A DNA stretch of 64,000 nucleotides from DASUPK01 sp963795665 (GTDB lineage Bacteria; Actinomycetota; Thermoleophilia; Solirubrobacterales; 70-9): assembly GCA_963795665.1 (NCBI GenBank), contig CAWCIP010000005.1, positions 310,001-374,000 of the forward strand, written 5' to 3'. The translations under genes were made by a program, and so were the position numbers. Below, in pieces: positions 1-7,719 of this stretch; position 1 is the first letter of the stretch; each line of letters begins with the position of its first letter. The notes beneath the pieces were generated by a model. The model was not told the origin of the DNA. It did not search any database and saw only the letters and a list, made by a program, of their open reading frames with translations.

Positions 1-608
1 GCCGTCCCCGGTTGGCTCTCGATGGAGGCCGGGTCCGCATACGCCGCCACCACCCGGCTGCGCTCGCCGGAGCGAACCGAGCACCGCCCTCGCAGAGAAT
101 GCTCGTCGGACTCGAGCTCGGCGTCGGCCGAGATCAGCAGCCCATCGTCGCCGCCCATCGCGGAGTAGAGGTTGGGGCCCTGGCGCCGGATCCAGGAGTC
201 GATCTCGCCGTAGTCGAAGCGGGGAACGATCTCGATGTCGAAGTCGACCGAGCCGCGTACGCCCTCGATCACGCGCAGGATCTGCGGTCCCGCGCCGGTC
301 GGGCCCTCGCGGTTCATCGTCAGGCAGTCGAACACGACCGCCTCGCCGTCCTCGACCCGGAAGCGCGTCTCGAGCACCAAGGTCTGGCCGACATAGGTCC
401 GGTGGACGCTCGCCTCCCGCGATCCCTCCACAGGTGCAATCGCGAAATGGCCTCCCCTCTCCCAGTCGAGCATCCGCCCGAAACAGCTGCCCGAGTCGAA
501 GCGGGGCAGGCAGCACCAGTCGATCGAGGCCGAGCGTGAGACGAGCGCCGCCGATTGACCGTCCGCGATCAGGCCGTAGTCGGCAATAGGTGGATATTTC
601 CCCGGCAC
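1..608 (-). CDS. Glycoside hydrolase family 15 protein (glucoamylase/trehalase type), partial
   Basis: Runs off the left edge, so only about 200 N-terminal residues are visible. They contain PPIADYGLIADGQSAALVS and DWCCLPRFDSGSCFGRMLDW, which match the N-terminal beta-sandwich region of bacterial GH15 enzymes (trehalose or oligosaccharide hydrolysis). The catalytic barrel lies outside the window. The GTG at 608 starts the protein where the family usually begins. The divergent HAD gene starts only 18 nt away, so the two must share a very compact promoter region. The family call is good; the exact substrate cannot be told. Confidence 0.8.
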   Translation of the reverse strand, partial: MPGKYPPIADYGLIADGQSAALVSRSASIDWCCLPRFDSGSCFGRMLDWERGGHFAIAPVEGSREASVHRTYVGQTLVLETRFRVEDGEAVVFDCLTMNREGPTGAGPQILRVIEGVRGSVDFDIEIVPRFDYGEIDSWIRRQGPNLYSAMGGDDGLLISADAELESDEHSLRGRCSVRSGERSRVVAAYADPASIESQPGT

Positions 609-626
609 GGGGTAGGTACTACCCAG

Positions 627-1280
627 ATGCCCGGAATAGCCATCCTCGACGTCGACGGCACGCTCGTCGACACCAACTACCACCACGCAATCGCGTGGTT
701 CCGCGCCTTCCTGCGCCACGACACGATCGTCCCTCTGTGGAGGGTGCACCGTCATATCGGCATGGGCGGCGACCAGCTGGTTGCCGCGGTGGCCGGCGAC
801 GAGGTCGAGGAGCGCGCCGGTGACGACATCCGCGAGGCTGAATCCGAGCTCTACCGGGAGCTGATCGGCGAGGTGAGGACGATGGAGGGCTCACGCGAGC
901 TGATCGAGGACCTGCGGGAGCGGGACAACGTCGTGGTGCTTGCCAGCTCTGCAAAGGACTGGGAGGTGGAGCACTACCTCGATCTGCTGGATGCCCGCGA
1001 GATCGTCGACGCCTGGACCACCTCCGCGGACGTCGAGCAGACGAAGCCGGAGCCCGATCTGATCAGGGCAGCGCTGGACAAGGTGGATGCGGAGGGCGAC
1101 GCGATGCTGATCGGCGACACGGTCTGGGACGTCGAGGCGGCGAAGCGCGCGGGGGTGGAGACCCTGGCGGTCCTCACCGGAGGGTTCTCCGAGCAGGAGC
1201 TTCGCGACGCCGGTGCACGCGACGTCTTCACCTCGGTCGAGGAGCTCCGGCAGAGCCTGCTGCAGACCGCGCCCGGCTAG
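627..1280 (+). CDS. HAD-superfamily hydrolase (phosphoglycolate phosphatase/beta-PGM-like)
   Basis: 217 residues. The N-terminal DVDGTLVDTN is HAD motif I with both catalytic aspartates, LASSAK is motif II, the lysine in EQTKPEPD is motif III, and LIGDTVWDVEAAKRAG is motif IV. A helical cap lies between motifs I and II, as in subclass IA phosphatases such as phosphoglycolate phosphatase or beta-phosphoglucomutase. The ATG at 627 is chosen because motif I follows within a few residues; an upstream in-frame start at 555 would overlap the divergent GH15 gene. The 3' end overlaps the convergent ligase gene by 53 nt. Substrate unknown. Confidence 0.85.
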   Translation: MPGIAILDVDGTLVDTNYHHAIAWFRAFLRHDTIVPLWRVHRHIGMGGDQLVAAVAGDEVEERAGDDIREAESELYRELIGEVRTMEGSRELIEDLRERDNVVVLASSAKDWEVEHYLDLLDAREIVDAWTTSADVEQTKPEPDLIRAALDKVDAEGDAMLIGDTVWDVEAAKRAGVETLAVLTGGFSEQELRDAGARDVFTSVEELRQSLLQTAPG

Positions 1281-1989
1281 CCGTCTCCTCATCCAGCTCG
1301 GCGTCGACGAGCTCGTAAGACTTCGCCAGCTCGGCGATCAGCGCCTCCTCGATCTCACCCGGGTCGACCGTTCGGCCGAGCTCGGCCGAGACGTCTCCCG
1401 ATGTGGATGGATCCCATTCCAGCTCGAGTGCCGCATAGACCGGCTCGAGCGCTCGGGCGACCTCCTGGCCGCCCGACGCCACGACGACCCCGCCCAGGTG
1501 AGCGCCGCCGCGGATCATCCGCTGGCCGATGCCGGAGAGCTTGACCTTGCCGCGAGCGTTGACGCTGTAGGCGCCCGGGCAGTACTCGCCCGGAACCTCA
1601 CCGACCCTCGCGTCGACGCCGAGGCCGCCAAGGGTGGCCGAGATCATCTCGGCCATCTCCTCGAAGCGGGCGTAGGTGCGCTTTGGCGGTTGGGGGTCTG
1701 CGTAGGCTCGCGCGATCGCGATCGTCCCGCTGTGGAACACGGCGGCGCGCCCGCCGGCCAGGCGCTCGACGGCAGCGAAGCCGGCCTTCCGTGCCGCCGC
1801 GGCCGCGGCCTCGTAGCGCGGACTGGCCAGGTCCTGGCGCCCGAAGGCGACCTCGTTGCCCGGCCGGTGGATCCGGATCGTGGGTGGCAGCTCCCCGGCG
1901 GCCACCCGCTGAAGGATCGTTCGCGAGATCGCGGTGCTGAGCTCGGGCTGGTCGGGGAAGGAGTGCCGGATCAGGCGCAGGCGCTCCAT
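1228..1989 (-). CDS. Biotin/lipoate A/B protein ligase family protein
   Basis: 253 residues of the BPL/LplA/LipB fold. The RLAGGRAAVFHSG stretch (about 76-88) matches the Arg-Arg-x-Gly-Gly-x-x-x-x-H signature region of lipoate ligases, and GKVKLSGIGQR (147-157) carries the lysine expected to contact the lipoyl/octanoyl adenylate. A cysteine (137, in EYCPGAYSVNA) sits where LipM-type octanoyltransferases have their nucleophile, so either lipoate ligation or octanoyl transfer is possible. It is 5 nt downstream of an enoyl-CoA hydratase gene on the same strand and is probably cotranscribed with it. Confidence 0.75.
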   Translation of the reverse strand: MERLRLIRHSFPDQPELSTAISRTILQRVAAGELPPTIRIHRPGNEVAFGRQDLASPRYEAAAAAARKAGFAAVERLAGGRAAVFHSGTIAIARAYADPQPPKRTYARFEEMAEMISATLGGLGVDARVGEVPGEYCPGAYSVNARGKVKLSGIGQRMIRGGAHLGGVVVASGGQEVARALEPVYAALELEWDPSTSGDVSAELGRTVDPGEIEEALIAELAKSYELVDAELDEETASRARSAAGSAGAPRPR

Positions 1990-1994
1990 CGCGC

Positions 1995-2717
1995 CTACGC
2001 AGCCTCGTCGGGACCGTCGCCAAGCAGCGCCTCGCGCAGCAGTCGCTCCTCCTCGTCGAACAGATGGCCGATGGTGCGATCCCGATCGAGCAGGATTCGC
2101 CGCTTCGTCTCGGCGATCGCCTGCCGGGGGCCTGAGGCGATCCGCCCGGCGAGCTCGATCGCACGGGCCATCAGCTCGTCGTCCGGGTGGACGGCGCCGA
2201 CGACTCCCATGCGGAGCGCCGTGTCCGCGTCGAGCAGGCGGCCCGTGAGGGTGAGCTCGGCGGCCAAGGGCGCCGGCAGGGCCGCTCGCGCCGCGGCGTA
2301 GCTCGGCGGGATCCCTCGCGGCAGCTCCGGGAATCCGAAGCTCGCGGCCTGGCCCGCCAGGCGAAGGTCGCAGAGCAGGGCGAGGGCGAAGCCGCCCGCG
2401 AGCGCCGCGCCGTTGACCGCGGCGACCACCGGCCTGGCGCAGGTGGCGACCGCGCGGAAGCAGCCGATGCTGGTCTCGACGAGGCGCTCTCGGTGCTCGC
2501 GGTCACCGCCGAACTGCGTGGTGTCCATGCCCGAGCAGAAGGCGGGGGGCGCTCCGGTCAGCACCACGGCTCCGACGCCGGGGTCCTCGCCGAGCGATCC
2601 GAAGCACTCGGACAGCTCGACCCGTAGGTCGATCGAGAGCGCGTTCCGCTTCTCGGGGCGCTGCAGCGTCACCACGGCGACCTCATCTCGGCGCTCCAGG
2701 GAGAGCAGACCCGCCAT
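1995..2717 (-). CDS. Enoyl-CoA hydratase/isomerase family protein
   Basis: Crotonase fold: AVVTLQRPEKRNALS at the N-terminus, the first oxyanion-hole segment PAFCSGMD, and the second, NGAALAGGFALALLCDLRLA. The expected catalytic glutamates are not obvious (ELPRGIPPSYA instead of an E-rich loop), so it may be an isomerase, hydrolase or decarboxylase. The start is placed at 2717 because a longer reading frame would overlap the divergent yjbQ-like gene and its Shine-Dalgarno. Forms a probable operon with the lipoate ligase-like gene. Confidence 0.82.
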   Translation of the reverse strand: MAGLLSLERRDEVAVVTLQRPEKRNALSIDLRVELSECFGSLGEDPGVGAVVLTGAPPAFCSGMDTTQFGGDREHRERLVETSIGCFRAVATCARPVVAAVNGAALAGGFALALLCDLRLAGQAASFGFPELPRGIPPSYAAARAALPAPLAAELTLTGRLLDADTALRMGVVGAVHPDDELMARAIELAGRIASGPRQAIAETKRRILLDRDRTIGHLFDEEERLLREALLGDGPDEAA

Positions 2718-2753
2718 GGCGGGCATGATCCCTGAAACGTCGAAGGAGGAGAC

Positions 2754-3215
2754 TTGAAGTCCCACACCGACTACATGACGTTCAACACCGACGAGCGGCG
2801 AGAGTTCGTCCGCATCACCGAGAACGTGCAGGCGGCCGTCGATGCCTCAGGGGTCAGCGAGGGGATGGTGCTCGTCTCGGCGATGCACATCACCGCCGCG
2901 GTCTGGGTCAACGACGACGAGCCGGGCCTGCAGGAGGACACGCTCGAGTGGCTCGACAAGGTCGCGCCGCCGAGCTGGAAGGAGCCTGCGAACGACGTCG
3001 CCCGCGAGCTGCTCCCCGACCCGGGCGACTACCGGCACCACCGCGGCGGCGAGGACAACGGCGACGCGCACCTGAAGAACCTGCTGGTGCACCACCAGGT
3101 GATCCTGCCGATCACCGAGGGGAGGCTCGACCTCGGACCGTGGCAGGCCGTCTTCTACTGCGAGTTCGACGGCCGGCGCTCGAAGAGGCTCGTGATCAAG
3201 GTGATTGGCGATTAG
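2754..3215 (+). CDS. Secondary thiamine-phosphate synthase-like enzyme (YjbQ/UPF0047)
   Basis: 153 residues, the full length of the UPF0047 family. The signature ends are present: an AMHITAAVWVNDDEPG histidine/acidic segment and LVHHQVILPITEGRLDLGPW, which corresponds to the conserved family motif G-H-x-x-x-x-P-I-x-x-G-x-L-x-L-G-x-W-Q. The TTG at 2754 is favoured over ATG 2775 because AAGGAGGA at 2742-2749 sits at ideal spacing. Some family members make thiamine phosphate in vitro; the physiological role is unsettled. The next gene overlaps its end, so the two are probably cotranscribed. Confidence 0.82.
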   Translation: MKSHTDYMTFNTDERREFVRITENVQAAVDASGVSEGMVLVSAMHITAAVWVNDDEPGLQEDTLEWLDKVAPPSWKEPANDVARELLPDPGDYRHHRGGEDNGDAHLKNLLVHHQVILPITEGRLDLGPWQAVFYCEFDGRRSKRLVIKVIGD

Positions 3216-4086
3216 CTCTCCGGCAGCAACCGCCGGCCGCAGCGGCGCCGTGGCGCCCCTGATGGTGATCGGTGCAGTGGTCTCCGTGCAGTGCGGGTCG
3301 GCCGCCGCGACCACGCTCTTCGACCAGGTGGGGCCGGCGGGCGCGGTGCTCTATCGGCTGCTCGCGGCGGCGATCCTCCTGATCGCGATCTGGCGCCCGG
3401 GGCCACTGGAGGCCGGTCGCGACGGGCTCCTGCTGGCGGGGATGTTCGGCGTCGCATTGGCGGGGATGAACCTCTGCTTCTACGAGGCCCTCGACCGGAT
3501 CCCGCTCGGGATCGCCGTCACCTTCGAGTTCGTCGGGCCGCTCCTCGTCGGGCTGTTCGGGTCGCGGCGGCGGCTCGACCTGGTCTGGGTGGCCTGCGCT
3601 GCCGCCGGGGTCCTGCTGCTGACCCGGCCGTCCGGATCGGCGAGCGCGGCCGGGATCGGGTTCGCGCTGCTGGCGGGCGGGTTCTGGGGCGCCTACATAC
3701 TGCTCAGCGCCCGAATCGGCCGCGTCTTTCCCGGAGGCCGGGGCCTGGCGCTGGCGATGGGGTTCGCCGCCGCGCTGATGGTGGTGCCGGGCACGGCCGC
3801 GGCTGGGGGAGACCTGCTCGATCCCGGCGCGGCAGCCGTCGGGGCCGCAACGGGAGTGCTCAGCTCGGTGATCCCCTACTCGCTCGAGCTCGAGGCCCTG
3901 AGGCGGATCGCGGTCGGGACCTTCGGGGTGCTGATGAGCATGGAGCCGGCCGTCGCGGCCGTGATCGGGTTCGTCGCGCTCGGCCAGGGCCTCGCCGGGG
4001 TCGAGGTCCTCGGCATCAGCCTGGTGGTGGTAGCCAGCGCGGGCGTGCTCGGGTCGTCCGTCGGTGAGGCGCCGACGGAGGCCTGA
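3205..4086 (+). CDS. EamA/RhtA-type drug-metabolite transporter
   Basis: 293 residues with about ten hydrophobic segments in two EamA repeats. The typical RhtA-like elements are there: FYEALDRIPLGIAVTFEF in the first half, YSLELEALRRIAVGTFGVLM and SMEPAVAAVIGF in the second. RhtA proteins export threonine/homoserine or related small metabolites across the cytoplasmic membrane. The TTG at 3205 overlaps the yjbQ-like stop by 11 nt; a GTG near 3250 is an alternative start. Translational coupling to the preceding gene is likely. Confidence 0.8.
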   Translation: MAISSPAATAGRSGAVAPLMVIGAVVSVQCGSAAATTLFDQVGPAGAVLYRLLAAAILLIAIWRPGPLEAGRDGLLLAGMFGVALAGMNLCFYEALDRIPLGIAVTFEFVGPLLVGLFGSRRRLDLVWVACAAAGVLLLTRPSGSASAAGIGFALLAGGFWGAYILLSARIGRVFPGGRGLALAMGFAAALMVVPGTAAAGGDLLDPGAAAVGAATGVLSSVIPYSLELEALRRIAVGTFGVLMSMEPAVAAVIGFVALGQGLAGVEVLGISLVVVASAGVLGSSVGEAPTEA

Positions 4087-4092
4087 CTAGAG

Positions 4093-4293
4093 CTAGGCGG
4101 CCCTGCGCAGGCGGCGCAGCCGGCGGCCGAAGCGAAGGCGGGAGAGCGTTGAGACCGCGGCCATCTCAGCAGTGGGAGCGGCGCTCGTCTCTACGTTCAG
4201 CAACGACGGCATGTGGCGCTCGATTTGGGCCACGAGGCAGGCCCGGCACGAGCACTCAGGAACGGATATGCCTGTGTTTGAACAGACCGTCAT
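4093..4293 (-). CDS. Hypothetical small cysteine-containing protein
   Basis: 66 residues, unrecognised. It has a cysteine cluster near the start (CSNTGISVPECSCRAC) and ends in an Arg-rich tail (RLRFGRRLRRLRRAA). AAGGAACTGGG precedes the ATG and can act as a weak ribosome binding site. It lies between two plus-strand genes in a 300-nt gap that is otherwise without a strong coding signal. It could be a small metal-binding or nucleic-acid-binding peptide, or simply a chance frame. Confidence 0.3.
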   Translation of the reverse strand: MTVCSNTGISVPECSCRACLVAQIERHMPSLLNVETSAAPTAEMAAVSTLSRLRFGRRLRRLRRAA

Positions 4294-4386
4294 CCCAGTT
4301 CCTTAAGCCAAAGCGAGATCACGGTAACTGCATCGGCGGTCGGAATTCCCGCAAATAGCCCAAAACCGCGTAGTTGGCGTCCAGCC

Positions 4387-5253
4387 ATGGAACCCCCTAG
4401 GTCGTCCCCTGAAAAGATCGACGCAATGGAAGCAAAGGGCCCAGATGTGCGCGCCGGTTCAATCGCCGAGGCTGTCGCCAAGGCGCAGGTCCATGCGCCA
4501 ACCCGGGGGAACCGCAAGCTCGAGAAATTCCTCGAGGCGGTCAACGCCGACGAGCGCGTGCGGGCCTGGTGGTACATGGCGCAGATCACCTCGGAGCGGC
4601 TCGGGATGTCCGATCACTCCTGGGTCCACGTGCAGGTGGTCCTCAACATCTCCCTGCGCCTGCTCCGCCTGCTCGTCAAGGGAGGCATCGAGCCCGCGAT
4701 GGTCACCGATCACGGGATGCGCGACCGCGACGCCGAGGTGGTAGTCGCGGGAGGAGCCCTGCTCCACGACGTCGGCATGTCGATCCACCGAGCCGACCAC
4801 GAGGCCTACAGCCTCTTCATGGTGGAGGAGCGCCTCCGGTCGCTGCTCGCCGATGTGTACGACGAGCCGGAGCGGACGGTCGTCAGCTCGGAGATCCTCC
4901 ACGCGATCATCGGCCACCGGCGGCGCGGCGAGCCCTACACGGTCGAGGCCGGGGTGGTGCGAGTCGCCGACGCGCTAGACATGGCGGAGGGACGATCGCG
5001 GATCCCCGTCGAGGGTGGCCAGTACGGCATCCACGCCCTCTCCGCGGCGGCGATCGACAAGGTCAGCATCGAGGCCGGGGAGGAGCGCCCGGTCAAGATC
5101 GAGATCGAGATGAACAACTCGGCGGGCATCTTCCAGGTCGACGACCTGCTCGCCACCAAGCTGCGCGGCACGCCCCTCGAGGGCCACGTCGAGGTCGTCG
5201 CCGAGGTGGCGGGCGAGACCGAGAAGCGCCTGCTGCCCTCGTTCCGCCTCTAG
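4387..5253 (+). CDS. HD-domain phosphohydrolase
   Basis: 288 residues. Metal-binding HD residues are visible: H77/H81 (SDHSWVHVQ), the H127-D128 doublet in LLHDVGMS, H134/H138, H172/H177 (LHAIIGHRR) and D195/D198 in VADALDM. The set resembles HD proteins related to YfbR/dGTPase or HD-GYP half domains. The C-terminal 70 residues (KIEIEMNNSAGIFQVDDLL) form a separate beta-rich domain that may sense a ligand. No signal peptide or membrane segment. Substrate unknown; nucleotides are likely for the fold. Confidence 0.75.
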   Translation: MEPPRSSPEKIDAMEAKGPDVRAGSIAEAVAKAQVHAPTRGNRKLEKFLEAVNADERVRAWWYMAQITSERLGMSDHSWVHVQVVLNISLRLLRLLVKGGIEPAMVTDHGMRDRDAEVVVAGGALLHDVGMSIHRADHEAYSLFMVEERLRSLLADVYDEPERTVVSSEILHAIIGHRRRGEPYTVEAGVVRVADALDMAEGRSRIPVEGGQYGIHALSAAAIDKVSIEAGEERPVKIEIEMNNSAGIFQVDDLLATKLRGTPLEGHVEVVAEVAGETEKRLLPSFRL

Positions 5254-5316
5254 GGACGAAAATCGGCTGGGGAAGGGGGAGCCCCCAGAAACCGGCCGGG
5301 GAGGGGGGCGATTCGA

Positions 5317-5365
5317 GAGTTTCGAAGGCTTTGCGCACTATGGCCCCGCAAAAGCCTCGAAACTC
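5317..5365. repeat. Inverted repeat with a start codon in the loop
   Basis: Left arm 5317-5335 (GAGTTTCGAAGGCTTTGCG) and right arm 5347-5365 (CGCAAAAGCCTCGAAACTC) are complementary over 18 bp, with one bulged base in each arm. The 11-nt loop (5336-5346) holds the ATG of the AbiEi/DUF559 gene. It could be an RNA hairpin that presents or hides the start, a binding site for the gene's own winged helix, or the edge of a mobile cassette. Just upstream, two imperfect direct repeats (5258-5272 and 5288-5301, 30-nt period) add to the unusual structure. Confidence 0.75.
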
Positions 5366-6305
5366 CCGTCGGGCGGCCTGGGAGCTCGCCGCCAATCAGC
5401 ACGGCGTGGTGACGCGGGCCCAGCTGCTGAGTCTCGGCTTTACGCCTGACGCAATCCGAAACCGCGTGGATCGCGGCCGCCTGCATGCCGTTCACCGCGG
5501 TGTTTATTCAGTCGGACGGCCCGAATTGACCCGGCGAGGTTGGTGGATGGCCGCTGTGCTGGCGTGCGGCAGCGAAGCCCTTCTCAGCCACGAGAGCGCC
5601 GCAGAGCTGTGGGGCGTTAGGCGGCGGCCCGAGATCCGGTCTAATGACACAACCCGGCTCCGCTCAGCTTCTTTGATCGATGTGTCTGTGCCTGAGAAAA
5701 CGACGCGTCGCCGTGATGGGATCCGAGCCCACCGCCGCAGCGAGCTGGCGGCGTCGGATCGAACGCGCCGCGACCGCATCCCGGTGACTACACCGGCCCG
5801 CACCCTGATCGATCTGGCTGCGCGACTTGATGGCGGCGCGCTCGAGGCTGCCGTCAACGAGGCCGACAAGCTGGGCCTGGTTGACCCGGAGGCCCTGCGC
5901 CAGTTCGTTGACGAGCGACCGGGACTGGATGGCGCGCCGGCGCTGCGAAAGGTCATCGACCGCCGCACGTTCTCGCTCACCGACTCCGAGCTCGAACGCC
6001 GTTTCCTGCGGCTGGTCCGGCGTGCGGGGTTGCCGACGCCGCTGACGCAACGGCACCTCAATGGGTTCCGCGTCGACTTCTATTGGCCCGAGCTCCGGTT
6101 GGTCGTCGAGGCGGACGGACTTCGCTATCACCGCACCCCCTCGCAGCAGGCGCGGGACAGACTGCGCGACCAGGCGCACACGGAGGCTGGTCTCGTCCCA
6201 CTCCGGTTCACGCATTTCCAGATCACCTACGAGGCGACCCGCGTGGGGAAGGTCCTGCGCTCCGTCGCACAGCGTCAGCGCATCCTGCTACCCGGAGCGC
6301 GGTGA
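5340..6305 (+). CDS. AbiEi-type winged helix plus DUF559 (Vsr-like) nuclease-fold protein
   Basis: 321 residues. Residues 11-60 form an AbiEi_4-like winged helix (QHGVVTRAQLLSLGFTPDAI, then HRGVYSVG), and TPARTLIDLA (151-160) is the usual mid-protein motif of this group. The C-terminus is a DUF559 restriction-endonuclease fold with D246 in FRVDFYWPE and E257/D259 in VVEADGLRYH as plausible metal ligands. Such proteins are annotated as type IV antitoxin or nuclease-like; no toxin partner is adjacent. Base composition is less GC-rich than in neighbouring genes, which suggests transfer. The start codon sits in the loop of an inverted repeat. Confidence 0.75.
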   Translation: MAPQKPRNSRRAAWELAANQHGVVTRAQLLSLGFTPDAIRNRVDRGRLHAVHRGVYSVGRPELTRRGWWMAAVLACGSEALLSHESAAELWGVRRRPEIRSNDTTRLRSASLIDVSVPEKTTRRRDGIRAHRRSELAASDRTRRDRIPVTTPARTLIDLAARLDGGALEAAVNEADKLGLVDPEALRQFVDERPGLDGAPALRKVIDRRTFSLTDSELERRFLRLVRRAGLPTPLTQRHLNGFRVDFYWPELRLVVEADGLRYHRTPSQQARDRLRDQAHTEAGLVPLRFTHFQITYEATRVGKVLRSVAQRQRILLPGAR

Positions 6306-6335
6306 TGAGACGACGCTCGCGCCCCCGACGATGGC

Positions 6336-6911
6336 TCAGCTCCGCTCTGACCGGGTCAGATGAACCGCGATCGCCGCCACGATCGCGATGTGGCCGAGCA
6401 GCGCCACGCCGAGCGCCAGAAGGTTGACCCCGGTGGAGACGTCGTAGCGGCTGTTGACTTCGATCGCCGACCACACCGTCAGCGGCACGAAGACCGCCAT
6501 CGCGGTCACCAGGCCGGGGTTGTACTCCCGTCTCCCCGCCGCGACGAGCATGTGGACGATCGCGTTCACCCCCGTGAGATAGATGGCGATCAGGCCGAGG
6601 CCGGGCTCGACGTAGTAGGCGAGCAGGATCGAGGCCAGGATCAGCACCCAGACGCCGAGGAGGTTGATCGCGAAGGTGGCGCCGCGTCCGAGGGCGCTCC
6701 GGCCCGCCGCGAGCCGCTCGTTGACGTAGCGGCGGAACCGATCGCCCCGATGCTCCTCGAGCTGATGCAGCATGTAGGCGGGGAGCTGGACGTAGATCAG
6801 CATCGCCGCGACGCCGCCCTCGCTCCAGACGATGGGGACGAGCGCGAGCAGGAAGCAGGCCGCGAACGCTGTCGCGTAGGGCCACTGCCACTCGTCGACG
6901 AGCCAGGACAC
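6336..6911 (-). CDS. HXXEE-domain integral membrane protein
   Basis: 191 residues with five or six hydrophobic segments. The HXXEE hallmark is HQLEEH at residues 49-54, followed by a basic region (RGDRFRRYVNERL) and a histidine in a later helix (NAIVHMLVAAGRREYNPG). The domain is thought to bind metal or carry out membrane-embedded chemistry; its function is unknown. It lies 9 nt downstream of a crotonase gene on the same strand and may be cotranscribed with it. Confidence 0.75.
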   Translation of the reverse strand: MSWLVDEWQWPYATAFAACFLLALVPIVWSEGGVAAMLIYVQLPAYMLHQLEEHRGDRFRRYVNERLAAGRSALGRGATFAINLLGVWVLILASILLAYYVEPGLGLIAIYLTGVNAIVHMLVAAGRREYNPGLVTAMAVFVPLTVWSAIEVNSRYDVSTGVNLLALGVALLGHIAIVAAIAVHLTRSERS

Positions 6912-6920
6912 GCCGGGTCG

Positions 6921-7709
6921 CTAGACGCCCGCACCCTCGCCGCCGCGGCCCTCGCCGGCTGCGAAGCGGGCGGCTCCCTCGACGCCGACGCCGCTGACCG
7001 CGCCGCCGATCTCGGCCTCGCGGGCGAGGCCCTCCTCGAGCGACATCGAGAAGCCTTCCAGGGCGGAACGGCGGTCGGCGAGCATCGTCTCCTGCGGGAA
7101 CTGGGCGAGGCCCTCGGCCATCTCCAGGGCGCGCTTCAGGTGCTTGCCCGGCGCGACCACCTCGGTGAGCAGTCCCATCGCCAGTGCCTCCTCCGCCTCC
7201 ACGATCCGCCCTGTGATGATCATGTCGAGGGCCCGGCCCATCCCCACGATCCGTGGCAGGCGCTGCGTGCCGCCGTCGATCAGCGGGACGCCCCACCGCC
7301 GCTCGGGGAAGCCGAGCTTTGCCGTCTCCGTGCCGATACGCAGGTCGCACCAGAGCGCCAGCTCCAAGCCGCCCGCGAGGGCATAGCCGGAGATCGCCGC
7401 GATCGTCGGCTTCGGCGACGTGATCCGGGTGAAGCCGAGCGGCCCGTGCGGGCGCGGCTTGAGCCACTGCTCCGCGATCCCCTGGTCGTTCATCGCCGCG
7501 GCGACCGACTTCAGGTCGGCGCCGGCGCAGAACGCAACGTCGCCGGCACCGGTGAGGATCAGGACGCGCGCCTCGTCGTCACCCTCGAACTCCCGATACG
7601 CCTCGAGGAGCTGGTCCGCCGTGTTCGGGTCGACGGCGTTGCGGCGGTCCGGCCGGTCGATGGTGAGCACCCCGGCGGCGCCCTGCCGCTCATAGGTGAC
7701 CTCGGGCAT
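6921..7709 (-). CDS. Enoyl-CoA hydratase/isomerase family protein
   Basis: 262 residues, standard crotonase length. LTIDRPDRRNAVDPNT opens the domain, AFCAGADLKS is the first oxyanion-hole loop, SGYALAGGLELALWCDLRI the second, and FPERRWGVPLIDGGTQRLPR is the substrate-binding loop with one glutamate where hydratases have two. The Gly-rich last 20 residues (AAGEGRGGEGAGV) are typical of poorly annotated actinobacterial crotonases. Likely acts on a CoA thioester in fatty-acid or amino-acid breakdown. Upstream of the HXXEE gene and downstream of the M23 peptidase gene. Confidence 0.85.
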   Translation of the reverse strand: MPEVTYERQGAAGVLTIDRPDRRNAVDPNTADQLLEAYREFEGDDEARVLILTGAGDVAFCAGADLKSVAAAMNDQGIAEQWLKPRPHGPLGFTRITSPKPTIAAISGYALAGGLELALWCDLRIGTETAKLGFPERRWGVPLIDGGTQRLPRIVGMGRALDMIITGRIVEAEEALAMGLLTEVVAPGKHLKRALEMAEGLAQFPQETMLADRRSALEGFSMSLEEGLAREAEIGGAVSGVGVEGAARFAAGEGRGGEGAGV

Positions 7710-7719
7710 GGCGGCGATC

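Noticed and set aside
4149..4358. A 69-codon plus-strand open frame in the gap before the HD gene
   Set aside because: No ribosome binding site, no domain, and it overlaps the somewhat better minus-strand small frame.
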